In this document: positions 1 through 7,347 of the stretch, piece after piece
How the letters are laid out: the number at the start of each line of letters is the position of its first letter
Position numbering within the stretch: the stretch's first letter is position 1
Assembly: GCA_003696955.1 (NCBI GenBank)
Contig: RFGU01000118.1
Coordinates: forward strand, 1 to 47,913
Origin: Deltaproteobacteria bacterium
Lineage (GTDB): Bacteria; Myxococcota_A; Polyangia; Nannocystales; Nannocystaceae
Length of the DNA stretch: 47,913 nucleotides
Reading direction: 5' to 3'
Notes under the pieces: model-generated
Databases searched by the model: none
What the model saw: the letters and a program-made list of their open reading frames with translations, nothing else
What the model was told of the DNA's origin: nothing
Made by a program: the position numbers and the translations under genes

Positions 1-281
1 AGCTCCCGCATGCGGCCGAGCATGGAGCTGATCTCCTTGAGGGCCCCGTCGGCGGTCTGCACGAGGCTGACGCCGTCGTTGGCGTTGCGGCGGGCCTGGT
101 CGAGGGAGCGGATCTTGGCCTTGAAGGACTCCGAGATGGCGAGTCCCGCGGCATCGTCGGCGGCCGAGCGAACGCGCAGGCCGCTCGAGAGCTTGGAGTA
201 GTTCTCGGACAGGGCGAAGTTGGCGCGGTTGAAGTGGGACTGGGCCTCGAGGGCGGCGATGTTCGTGTTGACGGTGAGCAT
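1..281 (-). CDS. fliC: Flagellin, N-terminal part (cut by window edge)
   Basis: The ATG at 281 opens a frame running off the left edge. About 93 residues are visible, starting [14 protein letters not shown]. They hold the conserved flagellin N-terminal D0/D1 helices: the [18 protein letters not shown] block and the [14 protein letters not shown] block are hallmarks of the family, whose members are secreted by the flagellar type III apparatus and polymerise into the filament. The ribosome binding site is weak (GAGAAA) compared with the perfect one of the 22-codon frame upstream. This is the second of two flagellins in tandem and resembles its neighbour in these blocks. The C-terminal D0 half lies outside the window, so full length is unknown. 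Confidence 0.95.
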   Translation of the reverse strand, partial: MLTVNTNIAALEAQSHFNRANFALSENYSKLSSGLRVRSAADDAAGLAISESFKAKIRSLDQARRNANDGVSLVQTADGALKEISSMLGRMRE

Positions 282-495
282 GGGCGTTTCTCGTTTCTGC
301 GATGGAGCGGGAGGGTTCGTGGGAACGAACAGGGGAGCGGTCGGTGTCGCGCCGGTTCGGTGGCCCGATGCCGCACCCGTGGCGGGTACGCGCGGCGCGA
401 TTCGGCTGTGCGCGGGGCTCGACCCGAAGGTCGATGGCAGCGCAACCTACGAAGCGATCGAAGATCGACGGCGGCCACGAACGGCCGCGAGCGCG

Positions 496-564
496 TCATC
501 CGGCGGGGGGACGGCTCGAGCGGCGGTGGTCGTGCGTCGATGCGAGACGGGTTTTCTGGTGCAT
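496..564 (-). CDS. Putative 22-aa leader ORF between the flagellin genes
   Basis: An ATG at 564 is preceded at ideal spacing by a full Shine-Dalgarno sequence (AAGGAGGAACCCC then ATG), the best ribosome binding site in the flagellin region. It opens a 22-codon frame, MHQKTRLASTHDHRRSSRPP plus two residues, ending in TGA at 496-498. The product is very basic and matches nothing I recognise. It lies in the 488-base gap between flagellin 2 (end 770) and flagellin 1 (start 281), about 215 bases ahead of the latter. It could be a leader peptide or a translated regulatory stub, or the purine-rich site could be a binding site for CsrA or another protein. No function is claimed. The rest of the gap (282-495 and 602-702) shows no other gene or clear promoter. 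Confidence 0.4.
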   Translation of the reverse strand: MHQKTRLASTHDHRRSSRPPAG

Positions 565-583
565 GGGGTTCCTCCTTGGAAGT

Positions 584-601
584 CCCTTCGCGGGCGAAGG
601 G
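584..601 (-). promoter_or_regulatory. Hairpin just upstream of the 22-aa ORF ribosome binding site
   Basis: The arms CCCTTCG (584-590) and CGAAGGG (595-601) pair perfectly across a 4-base loop. In the minus-strand RNA this hairpin ends about eight bases before the AAGGAGG of the 22-codon frame. Its position suits a leader structure affecting ribosome access or RNA stability, which is inference. Confidence 0.4.
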
Positions 602-702
602 CGGCCGACGTGGCCGGTAAGCGGTGCGGACCGTGCGATGGGGGTCCGCTTGCGTTCGATGGGGCCATCGGCGGCGCGGGCCCGGGCTTTAGGGGGGCCG
701 CG

Positions 703-735
703 AAAAAAATCGCCCGGCCGAGGAGGCCGGGCGAT
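703..735 (-). terminator. Rho-independent terminator after flagellin 2
   Basis: On the minus strand ATCGCCCGGCC and GGCCGGGCGAT form a perfect 11-bp stem around a 5-base loop, followed directly by a run of seven T. This is a textbook intrinsic terminator about 35 bases downstream of the flagellin 2 stop. It implies that the 22-codon frame and flagellin 1 use their own promoter or read-through. It is the clearest intrinsic terminator in the window. Confidence 0.92.
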
Positions 736-769
736 GTCGCGCGGGCTTGGGGGCGAGCGGCGGTGGGGA

Positions 770-1609
770 TCAGCCTTGGAGGAGACTCAGGGCGAGTGAG
801 GGGATCTGGTTGGCCTGGGCGAGCACGGCGGCCCCCGACTGCATGAGGATCTGGTTCTGGGCGAGTCGGGCGGTCTCCTCGGCCACGTCCACGTCCCGAA
901 TTCGGGAGTTGGCCGCGCTGACGTTCGTGCTCATGGTGTCGATGTTGTTGATCGCCATCTGCAGGCGGTTTTGCGCCGCGCCGAGCGTTGCGCGCTGGGA
1001 CGAGAGGTTCTGGAGCGCGGTGTCGAGCACGGACAGGGCGGCCCGGGCGTCGTCGCTCGTCGTCATGGCGATGCCCGTGATCCCCAAGGCGTCCGGGGAC
1101 ATGGTCGCCAGCTGTACGCTGATCTGCTGGTTGGGATCGCCGCCAAGATCCACCTGGAACGTCAACGCCGTGGCGGTGGTGGCGAAGGCCCCGGAAAGCA
1201 GGGTGAGCCCGTTGAACTCGGCGGTCTGGCCGATCCGCGTGATCTCGTCGCGCAGCTCCTCGAACTCCGTCTGCAGGAAGGCCTTCTGAGAGGTGGCCAC
1301 GGTGTCCGTGGCGGCCTGGACCGCCAGTTCCCGCATGCGAATGAGGATGTTGGAGATCTCCGACAGCGCGCCTTCGGCGGTCTGGATGAGGCTGATGCCG
1401 TCGTTGGCGTTGCGCTTGAGCTGGGCGAGCGACCGGATGTTGGCGCGGAACTTCTCGGAAATGGCGAGCCCGGCTGCGTCGTCGCCGGCAGAGTTGATCC
1501 GCAGGCCCGAGGCGAGCTTGCGCATGTTGTCCTCGACGCGCAGGGTGGTCTGGCCGAGCTTGGTGCTGGCGGTCAGGGAGGCGATGTTGGTGCGAAGGGA
1601 GATGGCCAT
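770..1609 (-). CDS. fliC: Flagellin
   Basis: A complete 279-residue flagellin, the extracellular filament subunit. The N-terminal D0/D1 region ([46 protein letters not shown]) and the C-terminal part (SAANSRIRDVDVAEETARLA followed by QILMQSGAAVLAQANQ) are both canonical. The central variable region is short, typical of compact flagellins of about 280 residues. The start ATG has AGAGGA six bases upstream. An intrinsic terminator follows. The adjacent maf gene suggests that the filament is glycosylated, and csrA/fliW upstream suggest post-transcriptional control of this message. Confidence 0.97.
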   Translation of the reverse strand: MAISLRTNIASLTASTKLGQTTLRVEDNMRKLASGLRINSAGDDAAGLAISEKFRANIRSLAQLKRNANDGISLIQTAEGALSEISNILIRMRELAVQAATDTVATSQKAFLQTEFEELRDEITRIGQTAEFNGLTLLSGAFATTATALTFQVDLGGDPNQQISVQLATMSPDALGITGIAMTTSDDARAALSVLDTALQNLSSQRATLGAAQNRLQMAINNIDTMSTNVSAANSRIRDVDVAEETARLAQNQILMQSGAAVLAQANQIPSLALSLLQG

Positions 1610-1637
1610 GGCGATTCCTCTTGGGTGGGTGTTGAGG

Positions 1638-1655
1638 CGGACCGGCCCTGGTCCG
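1638..1655 (-). promoter_or_regulatory. Leader hairpin upstream of flagellin 2
   Basis: CGGACC and GGTCCG form a 6-bp stem with a 6-base loop (AGGGCC on the minus strand) about 30 bases before the flagellin 2 start codon. It could be a CsrA or stability element in the flagellin leader. The sequence shows only the inverted repeat. Confidence 0.25.
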
Positions 1656-1678
1656 AAGGGTGCCGTAGGGCGTTGGGG

Positions 1679-3592
1679 TCAGGCCGCCTGGCGGGGCGGC
1701 ACGGGGGCGGATGTCGGTGGGTTGGCACCACCGGACGGTGGGGCCGCCGTGGAGGCGGACGCTTCGATGCTCTGCAGGACGCGTGCCAACACCTCGTCCT
1801 GCGCGGCGACGGGCTCGAGCAAGGTCCGAAGCAGGTCGGTCGTGGTGAAGTCGCCACGTTCGATGAGTTCGTCGAGCGGCGTGTGAATCGGTTCGGCCGC
1901 CAGGCTCGCCGCCGCCATCTCTTCGCGCATCTTGCCGATGAGCCGGTGCAGCTTGCGGGCCTTGCCGTAGGAAAGGTGGAGGTCGGCGTCCGGCTTCGGG
2001 CCGAGGATCGCCAGCCCCTTTCGCACGCAGCGCTCGACGCGCCGCACGATGTTGCGTTCGTACTCGACGGCCGTCGTCAGCACCTCGACCGTGGTGGCGG
2101 GGCGCGCCGTGGCCTCGAGCAACCGAGGGCACGGATCGGGCGCATCGCAGAGCCCGTCGCGTCGCCATCGGGCCACCACGTCGGCCAGACGTTCCTCCGC
2201 CCAGCCGGGGATCGATGCGCCCCCTTCCGTGGCGTTGATGCAGTGCACACCGTGCTCGCGCATCTGGGCGCCGTTCCACGCGTACCAGTCGCGGAACATG
2301 GTGAAGTCCCGCGTGGTCGGGACCGTGCCCTCGCCGCCCCACGCAGGCACCTCGAGTCGGGGGCGGCGCGCGCAGGCGAAGTCGAGCCGCTTCGTGGGGT
2401 CGGACGCTTCGATGCGCGCCTTGGCGTCCGTGTTGCGAAAGCCGATCGACGTATCGTCCTCGTCCACCTCGATGTCCTCGAACACGGTTCCGCGCGCGTA
2501 CATGCGCCCCTCCGAATAGGCCAGGTCCGATCCCACGAGCACGATCTCGGGGGCGCCGAGGCGAAAGGCCAGGGCGACGGCCGTGTTCGCCACGCAGAAG
2601 CCACCGCTCACCCGGATGCCGGGCGCCACCTTGGCGGCGAACGTCGACATGCCGGTGTTGTCCACGCACATCGCGATCCTTCGCGCGAACGGCAGCTTCC
2701 AGAGGTTCGGGTGGGCCGTCATCTCGAGGAAGGCCGGCACCTGCTCGACGAAGGAGAGGTCCGCGAGTTGCTCGGAGACGTCCAAGGACTCGATGCACAC
2801 GACGGCGGTCGGCGTGATGCCGGCCCGGTCGAGGGCCGTGGCCGCCGTGTTGACGGCGAGGATCGTGGCGTGCCCTTCGATGCCGCGCAGCCACTCGATG
2901 TTGCGGTCGAGGCTCGGACCCGCCGCCACCACGACGGCGGGCCGGCCGGCGAGGGCGAAGTCCGCATGGCCGATGGACCCGGCCCGGACCAAGTGCGGCA
3001 GGTTCTCGCAGAAGTAGGTCTGCCAGGCGTCGAGACGGATCTTCCGCGTGGTGTGGACCATGCGCGCCCGGGCGATGGCATCGAGGATCGTCCGCACGGC
3101 TGCGGTGCAGGCCGCGGGTGCGAGGCGCTCGGCGGCGGGCCAGCGCACGACGGCCGCCTTCTTGTGCACGCGAAGCTCCTGGTGGAGGAAGTACTTGAGC
3201 GCAAGCTCGGTCGGCAGGACGTAGACGTTCGGCGGAAGCGGTCCGTGTCCGAGTCCGACCTTGAGCACGCCGTGATTCGGTTCGTAGACGCCGATGGCGG
3301 CATCCGGGATCGCCTCGGCCAGGGCCCGCGCCACGTGGCCGCTGCCGTAGCCGAGAAGCACCGCCACCTTCACGCCCTCGAGGTCCACGGAGGCGACGTG
3401 GCGCTGGGCTTCGAGCACGGGATCCCGCCCACTGTGCAGCTTGCGACCGGCGACGGTGACGACGTGGTGGCCGGATCGCGCGACCACCTCGCCGACCTCG
3501 GGGTCCTCGGGGATCCGGTCGAGGAATGCGGAGCCTTCCGGGACGAAGCGGAGGGCGCGGGAGAGATCATGTGGAGCCGGTGGCGACGACAC
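1679..3592 (-). CDS. maf: Maf-type (DUF115/MptE-like) flagellin glycosyltransferase
   Basis: The frame encodes a motility-associated factor of the Maf/DUF115 family, cytoplasmic enzymes that transfer nonulosonic acids such as pseudaminic acid onto flagellins. A nucleotide-binding-like core is seen around residues 220-400 with the AAGPSLDRN signature (about residue 224), then NTAATALDRAGITPTAVVCI and the GGFCVANTAVALAFRLGAPE block, where Maf proteins bind the sugar nucleotide. The gene lies between fliW and flagellin 2, where maf genes are common. The start is uncertain: a GTG at 3592 gives 637 residues, while the frame stays open to a TTG at 3706 through an Arg/Pro-rich stretch unlikely to be protein. 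Neither has a good ribosome binding site. The actual sugar cannot be read from the sequence. Confidence 0.85.
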   Translation of the reverse strand: MSSPPAPHDLSRALRFVPEGSAFLDRIPEDPEVGEVVARSGHHVVTVAGRKLHSGRDPVLEAQRHVASVDLEGVKVAVLLGYGSGHVARALAEAIPDAAIGVYEPNHGVLKVGLGHGPLPPNVYVLPTELALKYFLHQELRVHKKAAVVRWPAAERLAPAACTAAVRTILDAIARARMVHTTRKIRLDAWQTYFCENLPHLVRAGSIGHADFALAGRPAVVVAAGPSLDRNIEWLRGIEGHATILAVNTAATALDRAGITPTAVVCIESLDVSEQLADLSFVEQVPAFLEMTAHPNLWKLPFARRIAMCVDNTGMSTFAAKVAPGIRVSGGFCVANTAVALAFRLGAPEIVLVGSDLAYSEGRMYARGTVFEDIEVDEDDTSIGFRNTDAKARIEASDPTKRLDFACARRPRLEVPAWGGEGTVPTTRDFTMFRDWYAWNGAQMREHGVHCINATEGGASIPGWAEERLADVVARWRRDGLCDAPDPCPRLLEATARPATTVEVLTTAVEYERNIVRRVERCVRKGLAILGPKPDADLHLSYGKARKLHRLIGKMREEMAAASLAAEPIHTPLDELIERGDFTTTDLLRTLLEPVAAQDEVLARVLQSIEASASTAAPPSGGANPPTSAPVPPRQAA

Positions 3593-3769
3593 GTCGCGTG
3601 GTGCTGCACGTCGCGTGCCACGCTCGGGTGCGGGCGATGCCGGCGCGTGTCGGCTCGCCGGTCGGACGCTCCACCGCCCCCGGGACGAGCGATCGTCGGG
3701 ACGCAATGCCGCGATCCGTCCGGAGCGTGGAGCGCCCGCGGGCAGGCGACGCGGTGCTCGAACGGAGGT

Positions 3770-4207
3770 CTAGGCCTTCAGCCGCTCGAAGACCGGCTCG
3801 CGGCTCGAGTACTCGACGTCGTGGAGGATGATCTGGGCCGCCCGCAGGCAGTGTGGACACACCGCCACCGGTGCCATGAGGTTGGCGAGGGGCTGCTCCG
3901 GGGGCGGTCGCACCGTGCAGATGGCCAGCAGCACGGGCGCTTCGTCGCACGAAAGATCCACGTCGGCCAAGGCCCGGCGAATACGCTTCGCCGGGTAGTC
4001 GACGTCGAGGCGGTCCGTGTCGATGACGACGAAGGCCAGGTGGGGGTCGTCGACGCACTGCAGCCAGTGGAACGCGTCGGTGGACGCGTTGTGCAGCAGG
4101 ATGAAACGACGTGCGTCGGGAAAGCCCGGCACCGCGCTCGTAAACTCGATGATGCGGTCGGTCGGAACGGTCAGCGTTCCGAAACGGGTGCCTTCGACGA
4201 CGAGGGC
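3770..4207 (-). CDS. fliW: FliW flagellar assembly factor / CsrA antagonist (start unclear)
   Basis: FliW binds CsrA and frees flagellin mRNA, while free flagellin sequesters FliW. The FliW core is clear: EGTRFGTLTVPTDRIIEF, then SAVPGFPDARRFILLH, FHWLQCVDDPHLAFVVIDT and a C-terminal NLMAPVAVCPHCLRAAQIIL block. The coordinates mark the conserved domain, not a proven start. Reading upstream, no ATG, GTG or TTG occurs in this frame until a GTG at 4471, beyond the start of csrA. Other possibilities are a CTG at 4174 that overlaps the csrA TGA as CTGA, an internal GTG at 4132 that would remove the first conserved strand, a frameshifted CsrA-FliW fusion, or a sequence error. The frame ends in TAG at 3770-3772. 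Confidence 0.85.
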   Translation of the reverse strand, partial: ALVVEGTRFGTLTVPTDRIIEFTSAVPGFPDARRFILLHNASTDAFHWLQCVDDPHLAFVVIDTDRLDVDYPAKRIRRALADVDLSCDEAPVLLAICTVRPPPEQPLANLMAPVAVCPHCLRAAQIILHDVEYSSREPVFERLKA

Positions 4208-4413
4208 GTCGGCGGAAGCTCGAGGTCCGCCGGCGCCGCCGCTGCCGCGTTGGCCGCCGCGATCTGGCGGTACAACTCCTCCCGATAGACCGGCAGCCCC
4301 GGCGGTGCCACGATGCCCAGGCGCACGTGGCGGCCCCGCACCTCCCGAACCACGATCTCGATGTGGTCGCCGATTCGAATGCGTTGCCCCGTCTTCCGGG
4401 TCAGCGTGAGCAT
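4171..4413 (-). CDS. csrA: Carbon storage regulator CsrA
   Basis: CsrA is a small homodimeric RNA-binding protein that binds GGA motifs, often over ribosome binding sites, and in flagellated bacteria with FliW represses flagellin translation. The 80-residue product starts MLTLTRKTGQRIRIGDHIEI and carries the RNA-binding residues Leu4 and Arg6 and the VYREELYRQI segment with the second RNA-binding arginine. A perfect AAGGAGG lies five bases before the ATG. After about residue 50 the protein has an Ala/Pro/Ser-rich tail, longer than usual for CsrA, and the tail overlaps the fliW frame. The 280 bases between csrA and flgL contain no gene and no clear terminator, so csrA may have its own promoter there. 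Confidence 0.95.
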   Translation of the reverse strand: MLTLTRKTGQRIRIGDHIEIVVREVRGRHVRLGIVAPPGLPVYREELYRQIAAANAAAAAPADLELPPTPSSSKAPVSER

Positions 4414-4693
4414 GTTGGCCTCCTTGGCAGGGGTTGCGGGGCGTAGGTCGCCGATGGGGTCGTGCGGACACGGTTCGTTCCTTCCGTTCCTATGGTGCCG
4501 ACCCGCCGGGGCACCCGCCCCGATCCGGGCCGGGTGCGCCCGGCGAACCGAATCGGAGCGGCGACGCCGGCGCGTTGGCGCACGTGCTGGGCGGTCGTCC
4601 GCGGGACGGTCGGATCGGCCCGGTCATCGATGCACATGGGTTCCACGCGCGTCGGACCCGGGCCGGGCGGCGTGGGCGGTGCCCGCGTTTCGC

Positions 4694-5596
4694 CTACAGC
4701 ACGTCGACGAGGCTCGGCCCGAGCACGCGCCCGGCGACCGCGACGGCGGCCTGCATGGTGGTCTCGGCGAGTTGCAGGCGCGAAAACGTCTCCACCGCGT
4801 CGGCGTCCACCAGGTCGCTGCGAAGCTCCTCGTAGAGGGTGTGCTGGGTGCGTGCCGCCTCGGCGGCCTCCTGCACCCGCTGGATCCGCGACCCGATGCG
4901 CGCCCGCTCGGCGTTCACCTGCCGATGGGCCAGATCCATCTGGTCGATCTGGGCGCGCACCGCATCCGCGTCGTTGGCATCGAGGGCCTGGGCGAGCAGT
5001 TCGAGCTCGTCGACGACCTCCACGCTCTGGGGATCGGCCGCCCGTCGCGCAAAGGCATGGGCCCCGGATGCGCCGATCTCGGTGCGGTTCGACGCGCCGA
5101 GTTCGGCTTCGAGCACCTCGTCGTAGGTGTCCACGTCGTACGTGAAGTTCCCGCTCGCATCGAGCGGAGCCGTGGCCGTGGCGACGTTGGCGAAGACGTA
5201 GGCGTCGTCGTACTTGGTGTTCGCCACGTCGATCATGGCCGCACGGATCTGGCGGACCTCGGTGGCCGCGGCGGCCCGCTGCTCCGCGGACACCGTGTCG
5301 TTCGCCATGGCCGTCGCCAATTCCCGCGCGCGCACCAGGAGATTCGAAGCCTGGGACAATGCGCCATCGGCGGTCTGCAGCCGAGCGAGGGCGTAGGAAC
5401 TGGCCGTCTCGTAGGCCTCTTGCGCCGCCATGAGCGACGAGAGCACCCGTGCGCGACCTGCCGCGGCGGGATCGTCGGACGGTCGCTCGACCCGGACGCC
5501 GGATGCCGACTGCCGTTGGAGCGCAAAGAGCCGTCCCCGGGCGTGCTGAAGGGAGCCGAGGGAGACACCGTGGAGTTGCTGTTGGGTGATTCGCAT
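4694..5596 (-). CDS. flgL: Flagellar hook-filament junction protein FlgL
   Basis: FlgL (HAP3) joins the hook to the filament outside the cell. The 300-residue product begins MRITQQQLHGVSLGSLQHAR and contains the flagellin-like blocks SGVRVERPSDDPAAAGRA and LQTADGALSQASNLLVRARE. The C-terminal end keeps the FSRLQLAETTMQAAVAV segment, equivalent to the flagellin D0 C helix. Its ATG shares a base with the flgK TGA (TGATG), indicating translational coupling. The length is typical for FlgL. Confidence 0.93.
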   Translation of the reverse strand: MRITQQQLHGVSLGSLQHARGRLFALQRQSASGVRVERPSDDPAAAGRARVLSSLMAAQEAYETASSYALARLQTADGALSQASNLLVRARELATAMANDTVSAEQRAAAATEVRQIRAAMIDVANTKYDDAYVFANVATATAPLDASGNFTYDVDTYDEVLEAELGASNRTEIGASGAHAFARRAADPQSVEVVDELELLAQALDANDADAVRAQIDQMDLAHRQVNAERARIGSRIQRVQEAAEAARTQHTLYEELRSDLVDADAVETFSRLQLAETTMQAAVAVAGRVLGPSLVDVL

Positions 5597-6969
5597 CACA
5601 TGTTCAAGATCGTCTGGTACAGTTCGTCGGCGGTCGTGACGATCCGAGCGCCGGCCTGATAGGCGCGTTGGTAGCGCGTAAGGTCGATCATCTCCTCGTC
5701 GAGGGAGACGCCGATCTGCGATGCGCGCATGGACTCGAGCTGGTCGAGCTGGAGCCCCGCACGCGTCTCGTCGTCGATGGCGTCGCGCGACATGCGGCCG
5801 ACGACCGACGTGATGTTGGCGATCTCCTCGGAGAACGTGCGCAGGCCGCCGCCCGCGACCTTCTGGGACGCAAGGTCCACGAGGGCGAGGAGGTTGTCGT
5901 TGCCGCCGACGGCCTCGGCCGCGGTGGAAGCCGCAGCGATCCACTCGGGGTTGTCCCCGATCCCCGCCGACAGCCGGATCGACTGGGCGGCACCGTTGAG
6001 GGCGACCGGTTCGAAGAAGTCCCGACCCGTGCCTCCGTCGGTGCCGTAGCCGGCCTGGTGGATTGCGTTGACCTGGTCCACCAAGTCGTAGGCGAAGCGG
6101 TCGAGGTCGGCGAGGACGGCGGGGAGGGCGTCGTCGCGCACTTCGAGGAGCCCGCCGACCTCGCCCGAGCGCAGCACGTTCGTCACGTCGGTGCGCGTCC
6201 CGTCCGCGGAGACCAGGTCCACCCGGCGCATTCCGGCGAGATTGGCATCGGGTTCGGTCTCGAGATGGGCGGCCCGGTCCAGTTGCACGAGGGTGAACTG
6301 ATCGCCGAGCAGCACCGTAAGCTGACCCGTCTCGTCGTAGAACGTTCGGATCGGGACGAGGGCGGAGAGGTCGTCGACGAGCACGTCTCGCCGGTCGCGC
6401 AAGTCGGATGCCTCCTGGCCGGAGCCTTCGAGCTCGGTGATCCGACGGTTGAGTTCGGCGATCTCGGCGGTCAGGGCGCCCACGGCCTCGGCCTTGTCGG
6501 CCAGCATGCGATCCACTTCGCGCCGCTGATCCGCGATCCTACCTGCCTCCGTGCGCACCGTGCCGGCGAGCGCTTCGGCTTTTGCGAGCACGTCTTCCCG
6601 GAGTTGGGTGTCGGCCGGATCCGTGGCCAGGACGCGCAGGGCATCGAAGAAGGCATCGACGCGCGCCCCGATCCCACCGTCCTCGGCGGCGAAGCTGGCC
6701 TCGACGAGTTCGAGCACGGGCCGCCGCGAACCGGCCGCACCCGCCTCGGCCCGCTGCTCGAACATCCGTGCGCCGAGGAAGAGTTCGGTCCTTCGCCGGA
6801 CCGATGCCAGCTCGACCCCCGCCATGGGTCCGAGGCTTGCGAGTCGAGCGTCGCGTTTGGCGTAGCCCTCGGTCTCGGCGTTGGCCGTGTTGTTGGACAC
6901 GACGGACAGGGCCGCCTGATGGGCGACGAGGCTGTTGCGACCGGTGTTGAGGATGCCCGCAAGCGCCAT
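5596..6969 (-). CDS. flgK: Flagellar hook-associated protein FlgK
   Basis: FlgK (HAP1) is the first junction protein placed on the hook. The 457-residue product starts MALAGILNTGRNSLVAHQAA followed by LSVVSNNTANAETEGYAKRD, the rod/hook-family N-terminal motif. It ends in the matching C-terminal helix (EEMIDLTRYQRAYQAGARIV then TTADELYQTILNM). The order flgN-flgK-flgL is classical, and flgN encodes the export chaperone for FlgK and FlgL. A GGAG sits upstream of the ATG, 6 bases after the flgN stop. Confidence 0.96.
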   Translation of the reverse strand: MALAGILNTGRNSLVAHQAALSVVSNNTANAETEGYAKRDARLASLGPMAGVELASVRRRTELFLGARMFEQRAEAGAAGSRRPVLELVEASFAAEDGGIGARVDAFFDALRVLATDPADTQLREDVLAKAEALAGTVRTEAGRIADQRREVDRMLADKAEAVGALTAEIAELNRRITELEGSGQEASDLRDRRDVLVDDLSALVPIRTFYDETGQLTVLLGDQFTLVQLDRAAHLETEPDANLAGMRRVDLVSADGTRTDVTNVLRSGEVGGLLEVRDDALPAVLADLDRFAYDLVDQVNAIHQAGYGTDGGTGRDFFEPVALNGAAQSIRLSAGIGDNPEWIAAASTAAEAVGGNDNLLALVDLASQKVAGGGLRTFSEEIANITSVVGRMSRDAIDDETRAGLQLDQLESMRASQIGVSLDEEMIDLTRYQRAYQAGARIVTTADELYQTILNM

Positions 6970-6975
6970 GGTGCA

Positions 6976-7347
6976 TCACTCCACGTAGGACGCGAGGACC
7001 GGTGCCGTGGCACGCAGCTTCCGCGGGGGGCCGTAGGTGGCGTTCGCCGTGCCCGAGAGCGCGCCGACCAGGCCCTTGATCGCCGAGTAGACCGCTTCGA
7101 GGCGCAGCTGGTTGCGGCGTGCCGCATCGCGGATCGACGTAAGGCGATGGCGGATCTCGGCGCGCTCGTCGTCGGCAAGGGGCGCCGGAAGCTGGGCGAT
7201 GGCGTCGCGCAGGCGGCCGTCGAGCCGAATCTTCTTCTCGCGGCACGCGTCGATGGTGCCGATGTCCAGGCGTTCGAGGGCCTGGGCTTCGTCGGCCAGG
7301 ACGGCGTCGACGGCATCGAGACAACTTCGGAGTTCGGCGAGGTTCAT
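6976..7347 (-). CDS. flgN: FlgN-family export chaperone
   Basis: FlgN is a small cytoplasmic helical chaperone that holds FlgK and FlgL in an export-ready state. The 123-residue product starts MNLAELRSCLDAVDAVLADE, is mostly charged amphipathic helix, and contains the family-like EALERLDIGTIDACREKKIRL-type segment near residues 22-43 (here with Gln/Ala before Leu). The assignment rests on length, helical character and position between flgJ and flgK, since FlgN sequences diverge strongly. The ATG overlaps the flgJ stop by four bases. No FlgM anti-sigma gene is found here, although flgM often lies beside flgN. Confidence 0.8.
   Translation of the reverse strand: MNLAELRSCLDAVDAVLADEAQALERLDIGTIDACREKKIRLDGRLRDAIAQLPAPLADDERAEIRHRLTSIRDAARRNQLRLEAVYSAIKGLVGALSGTANATYGPPRKLRATAPVLASYVE

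Noticed and set aside
971-4288. A 1105-codon open frame on the plus strand opposite flagellin 2, maf and fliW
   Set aside because: It is a by-product of strong GC bias at third positions. Its translation is low-complexity and rich in Arg, Gly and His, while the minus strand has clear families.
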